Shown piece by piece: positions 26,690 through 35,405 of a DNA stretch of 64,000 nt. The position numbers and the translations under genes were made by a program. The stretch spans positions 1-64,000 of the IMG/VR virus record IMGVR_UViG_3300004184_000006; one strand, given 5' to 3'. Under the pieces are notes generated by a model, which saw only the letters and a list, made by a program, of their open reading frames with translations, did no database searches and was not told the origin of the DNA. Every line of letters starts with the position of its first letter. Within the stretch, counting starts at the first letter, position 1. This DNA is from a virus.

Positions 26690-27261
26690 GGCAATAATCC
26701 CCAAATATCAGATAATTCTTGTATGCCGATTACCCCCTGAACAGTATAAATAACAGCTGTTACTGGCCCTGTTGTTGCTGGCGCATTAGCAAACAATATT
26801 TCAAGGCGTGATGATAATCGTGTACAAGCATTCAAAACAGTAACACCGCCAGCACCACCTGCACTAAGATTAGCTCCTAATGTGCCAGATGGTAAAGCAA
26901 TAACAGCGTCTCTCAAACCTGCTCTGATACCTGCTTTAGACGCATCAATAAATTCTCTTCCACTAATAATATTTTGGAAGTTGAATTGTTTGATACCAAT
27001 AATAAGCGCACGATTAGTTTGTATAGCTGTGCCGTCTGTAGTGTCTGTTGGCGTGTAAGCCGTCCATGTCACTGCATCAATAATTGCATTACTAGGGGTT
27101 ACTGTGTTCCACCCAATAACAGGTGTTACAGGTTTCCCGTTGTAATAATCAGCGATGACTTGCCAGTTTTCGGTTGCTATTGCCTCCTGAAGCGGTTGCC
27201 CTGCTTGTGATAGTGCAACCATATCTACCCTAAGTGCTGCTCTTTGCGTGCTATTTAACAT
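26686..27261 (-). CDS. Tail-associated protein, unknown
   Basis: 191 residues from the ATG at 27261 (GAGAG upstream); an ATG four codons earlier is possible. The N-terminus (MLNSTQRAALRVDMVALSQ) is helical and the C-terminus rich in Gly/Ala/Val. Part of the fibre gene run. No family recognised. Confidence 0.6.
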   Translation of the reverse strand: MLNSTQRAALRVDMVALSQAGQPLQEAIATENWQVIADYYNGKPVTPVIGWNTVTPSNAIIDAVTWTAYTPTDTTDGTAIQTNRALIIGIKQFNFQNIISGREFIDASKAGIRAGLRDAVIALPSGTLGANLSAGGAGGVTVLNACTRLSSRLEILFANAPATTGPVTAVIYTVQGVIGIQELSDIWGLLP

Positions 27262-27337
27262 TACTACTCTCAACCATGTGTATAGATTAACTTGCCGTCT
27301 GCAATCGATTAATAATCAGTTGCTTGGTAAATTTTCA

Positions 27338-27979
27338 TTATTTATCAACTTTAACAGTCATTTGACCAATAGCAATCGAAAAGGTGTTGGTGTTAAGTAC
27401 AGATTGCGCAACGGTAAAGCCGCCGTACCGTATTAAGTTACCAACAGTCGCGGCATCGTAAAGTGCAAAACCCCAGATTTTTTCGGGGTCAGTTGTCCAG
27501 TTGGCGTTGGCCTGCGTCCAATTGATCGCTCCGTTATTAGACGTTGTTCCAGTTGTGCCGCTTGAAGCTGTCGTTGTGCCTGCGCCTTGTGTGCCTGCCC
27601 ACGCCGCCAAAGTCCCAGCAACCGCTACCCTAGCATACGCACCGCCAGATACCTCATTCATGGCAGTGTTAGCTGCCAGTGCCGCTGATTGCTCAGTCAA
27701 AACTGCCGTGCCATCGGTAATCGCTTCATCTGTTACACCCAAATAAGATGGCGCACCAGCGGCTGTTGTACCCCCTGTTGTTACCTTGTAAAGATGATTG
27801 GCTCCATCGGCTGTTACAACACACACGGTATCATTCAAAGCATACAGTGTTGAACGCGCTACCGTGCCTTTTGTACATTTAAGCAATGCCACATAGAGGT
27901 TAGACACAGGTGTATAAGCTTGTCCGCGCAATTGCGCATCAATAAGTCTGTTTTTTTCGTAATTTGATATAGCTGTCAT
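27338..27979 (-). CDS. Phage tail fibre/structural protein
   Basis: 213 residues. The pattern IDAQLRGQAYTPVSNLYVAL ... EVSGGAYARVAVAG ... FALYDA is one I associate with a family of phage tail-fibre-type structural proteins. Gly/Thr-rich centre. It lies 2 bp from its neighbour, in the same operon. Confidence 0.62.
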   Translation of the reverse strand: MTAISNYEKNRLIDAQLRGQAYTPVSNLYVALLKCTKGTVARSTLYALNDTVCVVTADGANHLYKVTTGGTTAAGAPSYLGVTDEAITDGTAVLTEQSAALAANTAMNEVSGGAYARVAVAGTLAAWAGTQGAGTTTASSGTTGTTSNNGAINWTQANANWTTDPEKIWGFALYDAATVGNLIRYGGFTVAQSVLNTNTFSIAIGQMTVKVDK

Positions 27980-27980
27980 G

Positions 27981-28400
27981 TTAATAAATTCCTAGGTTAA
28001 AAATGTATGATTGTGTTGTTGTTAAATCGCCGTGCAAATAAAACCCAACTAGCGTATCAGTTGCCAAGACAAAGCCGTCTGTCGCTACCTGCAATGGGGT
28101 TCCTGTTCTTGTAAGTGTTTTTATCACCGTGCCATCTGGCTTTTTTATATCCAGAGTGGCAATGGTTGTTTCGAGTGATGTGCCGAAAGCTGCTGTAAAT
28201 ACGGTATAAGTTCCAGCGGGGAGCATAAACTCATCGACCAACAATGGTGAGACACCAGCAACCCCACGATTTAAGGCGCGGCTGTTGTAATAATTACCCG
28301 CATCACCCTTGTCGCCTTTGTCACCTTTTATGCCAATATTAACCTGTGCCATTACAACGGTTTTTCCTCCGTCTGGAGCTTGAACTAAAAACTTGCTCAT
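27981..28400 (-). CDS. Tail structural protein with short collagen-like segment
   Basis: 139 residues. GIKGDKGDKGDAG at about 23-35 is a collagen-like Gly-X-Y run, common in phage fibres as a trimerising stalk. The C-terminal part is beta-rich. It overlaps the upstream gene by 4 bp. Confidence 0.65.
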   Translation of the reverse strand: MSKFLVQAPDGGKTVVMAQVNIGIKGDKGDKGDAGNYYNSRALNRGVAGVSPLLVDEFMLPAGTYTVFTAAFGTSLETTIATLDIKKPDGTVIKTLTRTGTPLQVATDGFVLATDTLVGFYLHGDLTTTQSYIFNLGIY

Positions 28401-28717
28401 TGAGTAATTGACCTCACTACGTTAATTGTCGCTGTCTCTGTGTGCCTTACCACGCCACCTACAATTTCCTTTAAATCCCAGCTAAGCAAGCCAATTGGCC
28501 AGCTACCAGTTCCGTCAGTTGCCGTAATCGTAAACGTGCCAGCGGGCGAACTTAAAACTGCTATCGTCAAAGTGGCTACCAATTTATCACCCTTTTCTCT
28601 AACTTGAGAGGTTAGCGTAACGCCCGATAGTGACTTTGGCGTTACGCCGTCATTCTCAAGATACTGGCAAGTCAAAACAAATGTTTCACCCCTTTTTATC
28701 TCGATAGTTTCTGGCAT
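28397..28717 (-). CDS. Ig-like tail protein (BppU-type N-terminal fold)
   Basis: 106 residues. IEIKRGETFVLTCQYLEND ... LTSQVREKG ... FTITATDG ... GLLSWDLKEIV ... ATINVVRSI resembles the immunoglobulin-like domains of baseplate upper proteins and similar tail decorations. Assigned by pattern only. Confidence 0.6.
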   Translation of the reverse strand: MPETIEIKRGETFVLTCQYLENDGVTPKSLSGVTLTSQVREKGDKLVATLTIAVLSSPAGTFTITATDGTGSWPIGLLSWDLKEIVGGVVRHTETATINVVRSITQ

Positions 28718-28719
28718 TA

Positions 28720-29079
28720 CTAAGCGACTCCCTCAATTTCAGCCAAGTCTGCACATTTGATGCAGGCGGCTTTTAATGCCGCATCAAGCAGGCTATCACC
28801 ACTTATCACCTCACGGCTTAGTCGGTCTACCTCGGCTTTAATCTTTGTGAATACGCCAATTGCACCTAGGGCATCGTGTATGCCGTTGGCTATTTGCTGA
28901 AATAGGTTTTGCTCTGCTTCGGGAACCGATACCGACTCACCTAGCTTCTTAAGGCATACGATTACCTCGCTTTGCGATGATCTTTTGTCCGAAAAAGTAA
29001 GTTTTCCACTGGCGATTTTAGATAAGTTATCGGCAATAGTTTTTTGTAATGCTCTTTTTTCACTAAATGACAATGCCAT
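28720..29079 (-). CDS. Helical protein of unknown function
   Basis: 119 residues, helical throughout (LSFSEKRALQKTIADNLSKI; NLFQQIANGIHDALGAIGVF). It lies between the 1279-aa protein and the tail genes with gaps of 2-3 bp. Unknown. Confidence 0.55.
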   Translation of the reverse strand: MALSFSEKRALQKTIADNLSKIASGKLTFSDKRSSQSEVIVCLKKLGESVSVPEAEQNLFQQIANGIHDALGAIGVFTKIKAEVDRLSREVISGDSLLDAALKAACIKCADLAEIEGVA

Positions 29080-29082
29080 GAC

Positions 29083-32000
29083 TTATGCCGCCTTTTTCAG
29101 TAGTTCGGTTAGTAAATCGGCCAGCTCATTAAGCTGTGTGTCGTATTGCTCCATGAGTCCAGCGGCTTCTAATTTTCCAGCCAGTTCATCTAACTTGTCA
29201 TTGAATACCGTGTAGTCGGTTTCACCCCGCAACGCTTCAATATCGGCATCGAATGAGTTTACAGGCGTTTCGACTACTGGCAACTCTGGTTGTGGCTCTG
29301 GTGTTGGTGTTGGTGTAGGTTCTGGCATATTAGCCCTCTTGTTTTCCAGGTCATAAGCAAGCTGACTGGCAGTTTTAATCTCAGTGCCTAACAGAAGGTT
29401 AGTTGAGTAAATGGCATTATCGGTCAACTGTCTTTGCCATGCGCTGTTAGTTGGCGACCACTTAAAGCCGCTTGATTTTAGCTTGGCAATCATCTCTCTA
29501 TCTGGCTTGGTGTCGAAATTAACTCGTAGCCTGTCATCGCCATAATCAAGGTCAACCGTGCCGCCGTCAAAGTCGTAGCTAGTTTCACGATCACCGCTTG
29601 CCGCCATTGATGCTGATAATTCACGTTTTTTAAGTTCATCAATACGGTTTTTGGTGTTTTTGATGGTGGCGTTGTTGTTGGTTAGCTCGTAAGCCGCATA
29701 GCCGTTAGCCATCCCATCCTTCCATCGCTCTGAAATATCCAGCTTAGATGCTTCCGCACCAAAGCCCGCGTCAGTCAACTTAGCGCGTTTTTGGTCATCG
29801 CTTAGCGTTTTGCTTTTGATGATTTTATTAACGGCTTTCATGCGGTCCTGCATTCCCTGCAATCGGCTTAGCTTAAGTTCTTGCTGTTGGATTTCAGTTA
29901 GCGGTTTGGCGGGTTCTACTGCTGCCGCTGGCACTACCGTTACCGCTGGTTTTGTTTTCCAATCAGGAAAATCACCCTCAACAACTTCCGATTCAACAAA
30001 TGAGGCATAAGCGTCATCAATCTGGCTTTTAATCTTGCCGATCTCGTCGGTCATGATGTTTTCAGGCGGACGGACAGCACTGCCCTTGCTGTTAATGCTG
30101 ATTGCCGCCTCGCCATTGTCGTTAATTTCAACATAGCCAACCACACCCCCATCTTTAGTGCCAAATTGACCGACCACGCCATTTAAGACTGAATCAAAGA
30201 TACTTTCACTAACAGCACCGTTAAAATCGCCCCATGACACTACACCATCATGCTGTTTGATTATTTTCTCGATAATCCACGCGGTTCTGGTTTTTTCTGA
30301 TACTTGGTCAATATCAAGGGTTTCTTTTTCGTCGTCGTCATCATTGACGGCTTCAAACATTGAGTAAAACTCAAATGGTATGGGTATGCTCTCAGAACCC
30401 TCAGTGAACGCCACCAATTCATAAGCCTGTCTGAGTTTTTCAGGCGTTATGTTTTTGTTCTTTGTTAATCCAGCATAAACATCCGTTTCGTCAAGTTCGC
30501 TATCAATGCCAAAATAATCACCTACCAACAGCATTAAATCGGTATCTCTATGTCCGTCAATAATAGCTTTTTTGACTTCTTCGTCTGACATTGTAGGCGT
30601 GGTTTTATCCATTTCAGGATAAACAGCCGATTGCTTACTTAAAAACTCATCCACAACAGGCTTAATCACATTAGCCACGAATGCTTTAACGTCCAAGTCG
30701 AAAGGTAGCGCAAAACCCCATGATTTAAGGTCTTCTAGGGTTTTGGTTGAGTCGAAGTGATTGCGATTAATGCCAGTCGTTTCATCCATTGTTTCAAATG
30801 TTACTTTATATCCATATCTATCTTGAACTTCAATTTGCACCCAGCTATTGTTATCAAGCACTATTGCTACGCCTTGACCTGCAAGTGTCTCTTGCCTTTC
30901 AAACAATGGATTTATAGATAATATTTCAGCAAAAAAAGCTTCTTTTACACTTTCCATAATCGCCTTTAAAGACTTATGCGCAATATCCTTAATTTCATGA
31001 CTTGTCGGATTAGCCGATAAATAAGCAATCGCTTTTTTCTTAATCGCTGCGCTGATATTTGCGGCTTCGATGTTCGACTTGGCAACGGGGTCTATGCCTT
31101 GAGCTGGTTGTGCAGGATTTATTTCGCCTTTAATCTGATTAATTTCTGGTATTTCACCGTTATTTATATTAATAAGCATATCTACAATTGCTTTATCAGG
31201 TGTTTCAAACGAAGCAGAGTAATAACTATTACCTTCATTATCAACAAATCTTATGCTGTAATCTTTTGATTTTGGTGAGTAATTGCAAGTAAATACCGCG
31301 TCAATCATTCTGTATCTGAATGATATTGACTCGTCGCTAATTGTTTTTAGCTGCTCATTTCCAGAGCTAACAACAGCATCAATCATATTTTGAACAATGT
31401 TTTTTTGCTCAGATAGCTCTGGGGAAACCTCTGGATTAACTACCTCCTCTGGAAACCCATTACCATAATCAACACCATAATCAGGAAAGTTAGGATCGTC
31501 CTTAATAGCTACAACCTCATTATCAATATCAAGGTATTCAGTACCATCTGCACTTTGCCAATTGCCATCTTCATTGCGCATTATTTCAACAGTGCCGTTG
31601 TCTGGATCGTTATAAGTATGCGTGGCAATAAATCCGCCGCCAGCCGTAGCAGGGTTAATGACTTGCTCAACCTCTTTATCATCGGCGGCTTGCTTAGCTA
31701 TCTCATAATCAGCTTGTGCCTGTGCCAATTCTGATTCCAGTGTACCGATTTCGGTTTTTAGGTCAGTGATAGCCTGATTTTGCTCGGAAACTTTCCCGTT
31801 TGCACGCTGGAACGCCGCGCTGTTCTTTTCTGCCAGAATCATAATGCGCTTTGCTACATCCATAGGCTTTAAATCTTCGCCTTTTTCTGGAGCAACAATG
31901 ATAGTAATGTCCTTTTTATTCAGCATCCACTTCCATGCAATAACGGTATCTGCTGGGGTTATTTTTGCAGGGGTTGAATCTGGGTTGTGAAAAACGATTG

Positions 32001-32922
32001 AAATTGTCTGCCCATCGGTTAGATTGAACAGTGCGGTAAGCATGGTAACGCCGTCTTTTTTATATGGCCCGATAATCTGCGGCGATGCTTCGCCTTCTGC
32101 TGGCTCAGCTACCTTTAACTCAGTGCCAGCACGATTAAACGCTCCACGCACCACGCCCATTCTGCGCTCCAATTGAGCATAGGGCATATTCAGAGAGTCA
32201 AGGAATGCGCTTTCTGGCAACATGCAGTCGCCATAATCATGATAAATGTCGTCTGCATTAATGGAATCCAACAGCAAGCCGTCATCTTTATCAATAGCCT
32301 GCATTTCATAAACGATGCGAGCGGTAGTTGTGCCAATCGGCATACCTTCTGGAGTCCAGTGAATCTGTTTCATTTGTTCGATCTCTGTAATTGGTAAATT
32401 ATCGGCGGCAATCGGCTTGGTCATATCGCCGTGCTTAAGCCATTGCTTGAATTGTTTAATCGTTAGTTCAACCATGCTATGTAATCCGTTCCAATCACGG
32501 CTATAACTCAACTGGTAATCACTTTTTGCAAAGGATTCACCAAGATAGCAAAGCATTACCTTGTGTTCGTCGAATTTGCCATTGACGTATTGGTTAATCA
32601 CATAAATACGGTCTGATTGCGGGTAACTGCCGATAAAGCAATCAAGATGATCGCCGTCATTGCCAGTTGTATTAAGTATGTAGCCATAATTAGCGGCCAA
32701 TCTACATGCCCAGCTTTTGCCGTTTTTGTCTACGCCAGTTCGCAACGAGTATTGCGGTTGCTCAATGGCAATGCGTAACCCGTGCAGGTTGAACTTGCCT
32801 TTTTTATAGTTCCCAGCTTCAACTTGCTTATCAGTTGGCAATGGCAATGGGTTATTGCCAAATGCCCCACTGTGGGCAGCGTTGTCTATTTTTATGAATG
32901 TATCTGAACTAGGAGCTGCCAT
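29083..32922 (-). CDS. Large polyvalent protein with inorganic pyrophosphatase-like domain
   Basis: 1279 residues. Residues about 41-165 match the pyrophosphatase-like domain of phage and plasmid polyvalent proteins: HGLRIAIEQP, ANYGYIL, DGDHLDCFIG (89-98) and FDEHKVML (117-124). A coiled coil lies at about 360-410. The C-terminal region contains WKDGMANGYAAYELTNNN, then KNRIDELKKRE and SSGFKWSPTNSAWQRQLT, segments I associate with the end modules of such proteins, then a Pro-Thr linker and a helical tail. Such proteins are thought to enter with the DNA and counter host defences. First gene after a late promoter. Confidence 0.7.
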   Translation of the reverse strand: MAAPSSDTFIKIDNAAHSGAFGNNPLPLPTDKQVEAGNYKKGKFNLHGLRIAIEQPQYSLRTGVDKNGKSWACRLAANYGYILNTTGNDGDHLDCFIGSYPQSDRIYVINQYVNGKFDEHKVMLCYLGESFAKSDYQLSYSRDWNGLHSMVELTIKQFKQWLKHGDMTKPIAADNLPITEIEQMKQIHWTPEGMPIGTTTARIVYEMQAIDKDDGLLLDSINADDIYHDYGDCMLPESAFLDSLNMPYAQLERRMGVVRGAFNRAGTELKVAEPAEGEASPQIIGPYKKDGVTMLTALFNLTDGQTISIVFHNPDSTPAKITPADTVIAWKWMLNKKDITIIVAPEKGEDLKPMDVAKRIMILAEKNSAAFQRANGKVSEQNQAITDLKTEIGTLESELAQAQADYEIAKQAADDKEVEQVINPATAGGGFIATHTYNDPDNGTVEIMRNEDGNWQSADGTEYLDIDNEVVAIKDDPNFPDYGVDYGNGFPEEVVNPEVSPELSEQKNIVQNMIDAVVSSGNEQLKTISDESISFRYRMIDAVFTCNYSPKSKDYSIRFVDNEGNSYYSASFETPDKAIVDMLININNGEIPEINQIKGEINPAQPAQGIDPVAKSNIEAANISAAIKKKAIAYLSANPTSHEIKDIAHKSLKAIMESVKEAFFAEILSINPLFERQETLAGQGVAIVLDNNSWVQIEVQDRYGYKVTFETMDETTGINRNHFDSTKTLEDLKSWGFALPFDLDVKAFVANVIKPVVDEFLSKQSAVYPEMDKTTPTMSDEEVKKAIIDGHRDTDLMLLVGDYFGIDSELDETDVYAGLTKNKNITPEKLRQAYELVAFTEGSESIPIPFEFYSMFEAVNDDDDEKETLDIDQVSEKTRTAWIIEKIIKQHDGVVSWGDFNGAVSESIFDSVLNGVVGQFGTKDGGVVGYVEINDNGEAAISINSKGSAVRPPENIMTDEIGKIKSQIDDAYASFVESEVVEGDFPDWKTKPAVTVVPAAAVEPAKPLTEIQQQELKLSRLQGMQDRMKAVNKIIKSKTLSDDQKRAKLTDAGFGAEASKLDISERWKDGMANGYAAYELTNNNATIKNTKNRIDELKKRELSASMAASGDRETSYDFDGGTVDLDYGDDRLRVNFDTKPDREMIAKLKSSGFKWSPTNSAWQRQLTDNAIYSTNLLLGTEIKTASQLAYDLENKRANMPEPTPTPTPEPQPELPVVETPVNSFDADIEALRGETDYTVFNDKLDELAGKLEAAGLMEQYDTQLNELADLLTELLKKAA

Positions 32923-32952
32923 GATGTACTATCGCCTTAATATTGTGACGAT

Positions 32953-32991
32953 ATTTTAGGCATTATGAGAGGGGTGGAATGATGGGTTTTT
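32953..32991 (-). promoter_or_regulatory. Late promoter, copy 4
   Basis: Minus strand: AAAAACCC (32991-32984) plus AT, 23 bp, -10 TAAAAT (32958-32953). Drives the 1279-aa gene and the tail genes downstream. Shares ATTCCACC after the box with copy 5. Confidence 0.8.
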
Positions 32992-33007
32992 CTTTTTCAA
33001 CAGACAC

Positions 33008-33038
33008 AAAAAACCGCCTTGTTATCAGCGGTTTTTTT
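33008..33038. terminator. Bidirectional intrinsic terminator
   Basis: AAAAAACCGC ... GCGGTTTTTTT. It ends the lysis/spike/DarA-like operon just ahead of late promoter copy 4. Confidence 0.85.
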
Positions 33039-33073
33039 AATATGTTAGTGATTTTTTATTATCACTTACGCCA

Positions 33074-33613
33074 CTAAGCGGCTTTTTTTTCAGGATCAAC
33101 CAGCTTAGCCGTCTCCTCTTTAACAATGGCAATCTGCTCTTTAAGACCATCGCGCTTTTCAGTCAGTTGAACAATCTGCTGTTTTTTTGACGTGGTTGTA
33201 CTGGTGCGTGGCGTTGGGTCTTTCTTTTTAGCCATTGCCGCCTGAAACTTGGTGCGGCCAGCATTCATAATGCCGATAATTTCATCAACCGCCTTTTTCT
33301 GGTCATCCTGATTTTTAATAGGGGTGATCTTTTTGTTAATCACCACCTGAAAGACATCGCCGCTTTCTTTGATTCTGAGTACCAAAGATTGAGAGTCCAG
33401 AAATGCAATAGCAATCTCTCGATACTTAACGCCATTGGTACGTTTAACCTTGCTTATTTCAGCACTGGCGGCCTTTTCGTCTTCCTGCATGGTCTTGTTG
33501 CCAGCGCGGGTAAAGATGCCTGTAATCTGCTTTAGAGCCTTAGCCGCACCCTGTTCTGTTGCCAAGTCCGTCCATGAGAAAAGCGGGGTTTTGTCGTGTT
33601 TTACTGTATTCAT
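33074..33613 (-). CDS. DarA N-terminal-like antirestriction protein
   Basis: 179 residues. The first 115 residues (FSWTDLATEQGAAKALKQI, KRTNGVKYREIAIAFLDSQS, SGDVFQVVINKKITPIKNQD) resemble the DarA N-terminal domain of P1-type defence-against-restriction proteins. A Lys/Thr-rich linker and a coiled coil follow. In P1, Dar proteins are packaged in the head and protect DNA on entry. Here the gene is separate from the DarB-like gene, being the last gene of the lysis/spike operon. Assigned by eye; moderate certainty. Confidence 0.6.
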   Translation of the reverse strand: MNTVKHDKTPLFSWTDLATEQGAAKALKQITGIFTRAGNKTMQEDEKAASAEISKVKRTNGVKYREIAIAFLDSQSLVLRIKESGDVFQVVINKKITPIKNQDDQKKAVDEIIGIMNAGRTKFQAAMAKKKDPTPRTSTTTSKKQQIVQLTEKRDGLKEQIAIVKEETAKLVDPEKKAA

Positions 33614-34128
33614 TAGATTGGATTTCCTGTGTTTCCGCCGCCCGTTTGAACGCCACTATGCTTGTGTGCCGAACCTACGCTCACGCCGTTATGTTTAAGT
33701 GTCGCGCTATTTATTGCTACATTGCCAGTTGCATTGATTGTCAAATCGCCTGACAAGGTAACGGTCAAATTAACCGCATTAAATGCCATTTCAGCATCGG
33801 CAACCAACTGTATGTTTTGATGGTGGAATCGCCGCCATCCGACATCGTTACCCGCTTTTGGGCAGCGATACCCAACTATGACGGGGTGGTTCTGATCGCC
33901 GTTGATAAACTCTACCCATATTAAATCATCGGGCAACAGTTCAATCTCAGTTGGCACAGTGCCTACCTTGGTTCGCGACTTATCACCAAGCGGGTAGCAT
34001 ATTTGCGCCTCTGGCAATACATCGCCGCCGTCCGTTATTTGCGGTATTTCTACCCGCGCAAGGCGAGTTGCCGCATCGTACACGCGAACTACGGCGGGGT
34101 ATTTGCCTAAAAACTGCTGTTCGCTCAT
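33613..34128 (-). CDS. Baseplate spike protein, P2 gpV-like
   Basis: 171 residues. An N-terminal OB-like region (VVRVYDAATRLARVEIPQI) is followed by DLIWVEFINGDQNHPVIVGY and a C-terminal beta-helical needle with regularly spaced strands. It ends in SAHKHSGVQTGGGNTGNPI (153-171); the H-x-H pair is the metal-binding tip signature of gpV-type spikes. It pierces the outer membrane. Confidence 0.8.
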   Translation of the reverse strand: MSEQQFLGKYPAVVRVYDAATRLARVEIPQITDGGDVLPEAQICYPLGDKSRTKVGTVPTEIELLPDDLIWVEFINGDQNHPVIVGYRCPKAGNDVGWRRFHHQNIQLVADAEMAFNAVNLTVTLSGDLTINATGNVAINSATLKHNGVSVGSAHKHSGVQTGGGNTGNPI

Positions 34129-34132
34129 GCTA

Positions 34133-34381
34133 TTAAGCGGCCTTTGACCGTAGCCACATTACAGCAACACTGATTGCCGCATCTAGTACGCACTCAAACA
34201 CATCACCAAAAATGACTCTCAGGTCTTTTTTTACCTTGGCGTGCTTTTCGGCATTTGATAGCCCTGCTAGGTTTTCTGAGTCTTTAACAAACATCCGCAC
34301 ATCATTCCATAACCGCGCACCCAGTACGCCTTTCGCTAACTGGCTGATTGCCGCCTGCTTTAATTCAGGTATTAATTGCAT
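34133..34381 (-). CDS. Small unknown protein between lysis and spike genes
   Basis: 82 residues from the ATG at 34381 (GAGG 9 bp upstream); a TTG one codon earlier is less likely. C-terminal hydrophobic stretch (VLDAAISVAVMWLRS). Could be a lysis accessory or baseplate protein. Confidence 0.55.
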   Translation of the reverse strand: MQLIPELKQAAISQLAKGVLGARLWNDVRMFVKDSENLAGLSNAEKHAKVKKDLRVIFGDVFECVLDAAISVAVMWLRSKAA

Positions 34382-34500
34382 CAAAACCTCACATCAATAA
34401 TAGTAATGACAGGCACATCAAATGCACCTGTCTGAATATCGGATTGCGTTGTAGCACAGCCGCTAAGTAGTAAAGCCAGGCTATACGCCCACTTTTTCAC
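34381..34500 (-). CDS. Small lipoprotein, Rz1/o-spanin-like
   Basis: 39 residues from a GTG at 34500 lying inside the 3' end of the holin gene in another frame. MKKWAYSLALLLSGCATTQS carries a signal sequence with lipobox LLSGC, so the mature lipoprotein is about 25 residues. Position directly after holin and endolysin suggests an outer-membrane spanin subunit, but no Rz partner of the usual size is adjacent. The stop overlaps the next start. Confidence 0.6.
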   Translation of the reverse strand: MKKWAYSLALLLSGCATTQSDIQTGAFDVPVITIIDVRF

Positions 34501-34726
34501 TGGTTGCAGCCGTTAAATAGGCGTTCACCGCGCCGCCTAGGGTAGCCAATCCGTAGGCGATAGAGTTTAAATCGGTTTCTGGAATTTCGATATTGCCAAA
34601 CTTTAACCCCGCGCCGATGATAATTAGTAGTGCGTTCATCACCAACTGTCTGTTCTTCCATGCTGCCGATGACTTAAGGCTTTCGCCTGCTTTTAATGCG
34701 TCTAACGCTAAAAATATTTTTCCCAT
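34481..34726 (-). CDS. Holin-like protein
   Basis: 81 residues with two hydrophobic helices (LVMNALLIIIGAGLKFG; IAYGLATLGGAVNAYLTA) separated by an acidic loop, a short charged C-terminus, and position 9 bp after the endolysin gene. It would form the membrane lesion releasing endolysin. Confidence 0.7.
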   Translation of the reverse strand: MGKIFLALDALKAGESLKSSAAWKNRQLVMNALLIIIGAGLKFGNIEIPETDLNSIAYGLATLGGAVNAYLTAATSEKVGV

Positions 34727-34735
34727 TTAATACAC

Positions 34736-35332
34736 CTACTTCAATAATTTGTAATACTTTTTAAAAAGGGCGATACGGTTATCTAAACCATGTGTCCTAC
34801 CGTTTACCCGCTTAGTCACAGCGGTAATAACTTCCACTCGATCCCCTTTGTCGCAAATTGGTAAAATCTCTTTGATATGGAAAAACCAAGCGGCTGATAA
34901 CAAGGGGTATTTAGTGGCAACCAAATCAGGATTTTTAACTAAATTGTCCATAGTTATATCGCTGAATAACCTGAAACTTTCTTTTCCAGTTAGCTGAATA
35001 TAACCTTTTCCAGAATAGTGAAAGCCATCGCCGCTCGCTTCATTGCCGTTGCCCATGCGGTTAGCGTAAGCAATATTAGCAATCCGAACTGGCTTGCGAG
35101 CGCATTCATTGGCTAATTGACGATTAAAGTATTTAGGAAACACCTTAAGCAAGCCCTCTGCTGAATAGTTAAGGTTTTCTCTAATAGCAGTAAACCCAGC
35201 ACTTTCGTGATGACACTGACTTAAAAAGTGTGCCAGTCGCAATGGGGTATTGATTTTGAATTTATCAATGACGGCGGGCAATTCTGCCATTACCGATTTA
35301 GGGGCAACGCCCTGTAGTCCTTCGATGTTCAT
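34736..35332 (-). CDS. Endolysin, glycoside hydrolase family 19
   Basis: 198 residues, normal for phage GH19 lysins. LAHFLSQCHHESAGF (33-47) with E43 and RENLNYSAEGLLKVFPKYF with E52 provide the acid pair; ANRMGNGNEASGDGFHYSGKGYIQLTGK is the hallmark substrate-cleft segment (split here: 90-117). No signal peptide, so export depends on the holin. First gene of its operon. Confidence 0.88.
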   Translation of the reverse strand: MNIEGLQGVAPKSVMAELPAVIDKFKINTPLRLAHFLSQCHHESAGFTAIRENLNYSAEGLLKVFPKYFNRQLANECARKPVRIANIAYANRMGNGNEASGDGFHYSGKGYIQLTGKESFRLFSDITMDNLVKNPDLVATKYPLLSAAWFFHIKEILPICDKGDRVEVITAVTKRVNGRTHGLDNRIALFKKYYKLLK

Positions 35333-35361
35333 GCTAATACCGATAGTTTTTTGTTAGCGGT

Positions 35362-35400
35362 ATTTTATGGTGACTTTTGTAGGTGGAATGGTGGGTTTTT
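35362..35400 (-). promoter_or_regulatory. Late promoter, copy 5
   Basis: Minus strand: AAAAACCC (35400-35393) plus AC, 23 bp, -10 TAAAAT (35367-35362). Drives endolysin, holin, lipoprotein, spike and DarA-like genes. Confidence 0.8.
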
Positions 35401-35405
35401 CCTGA

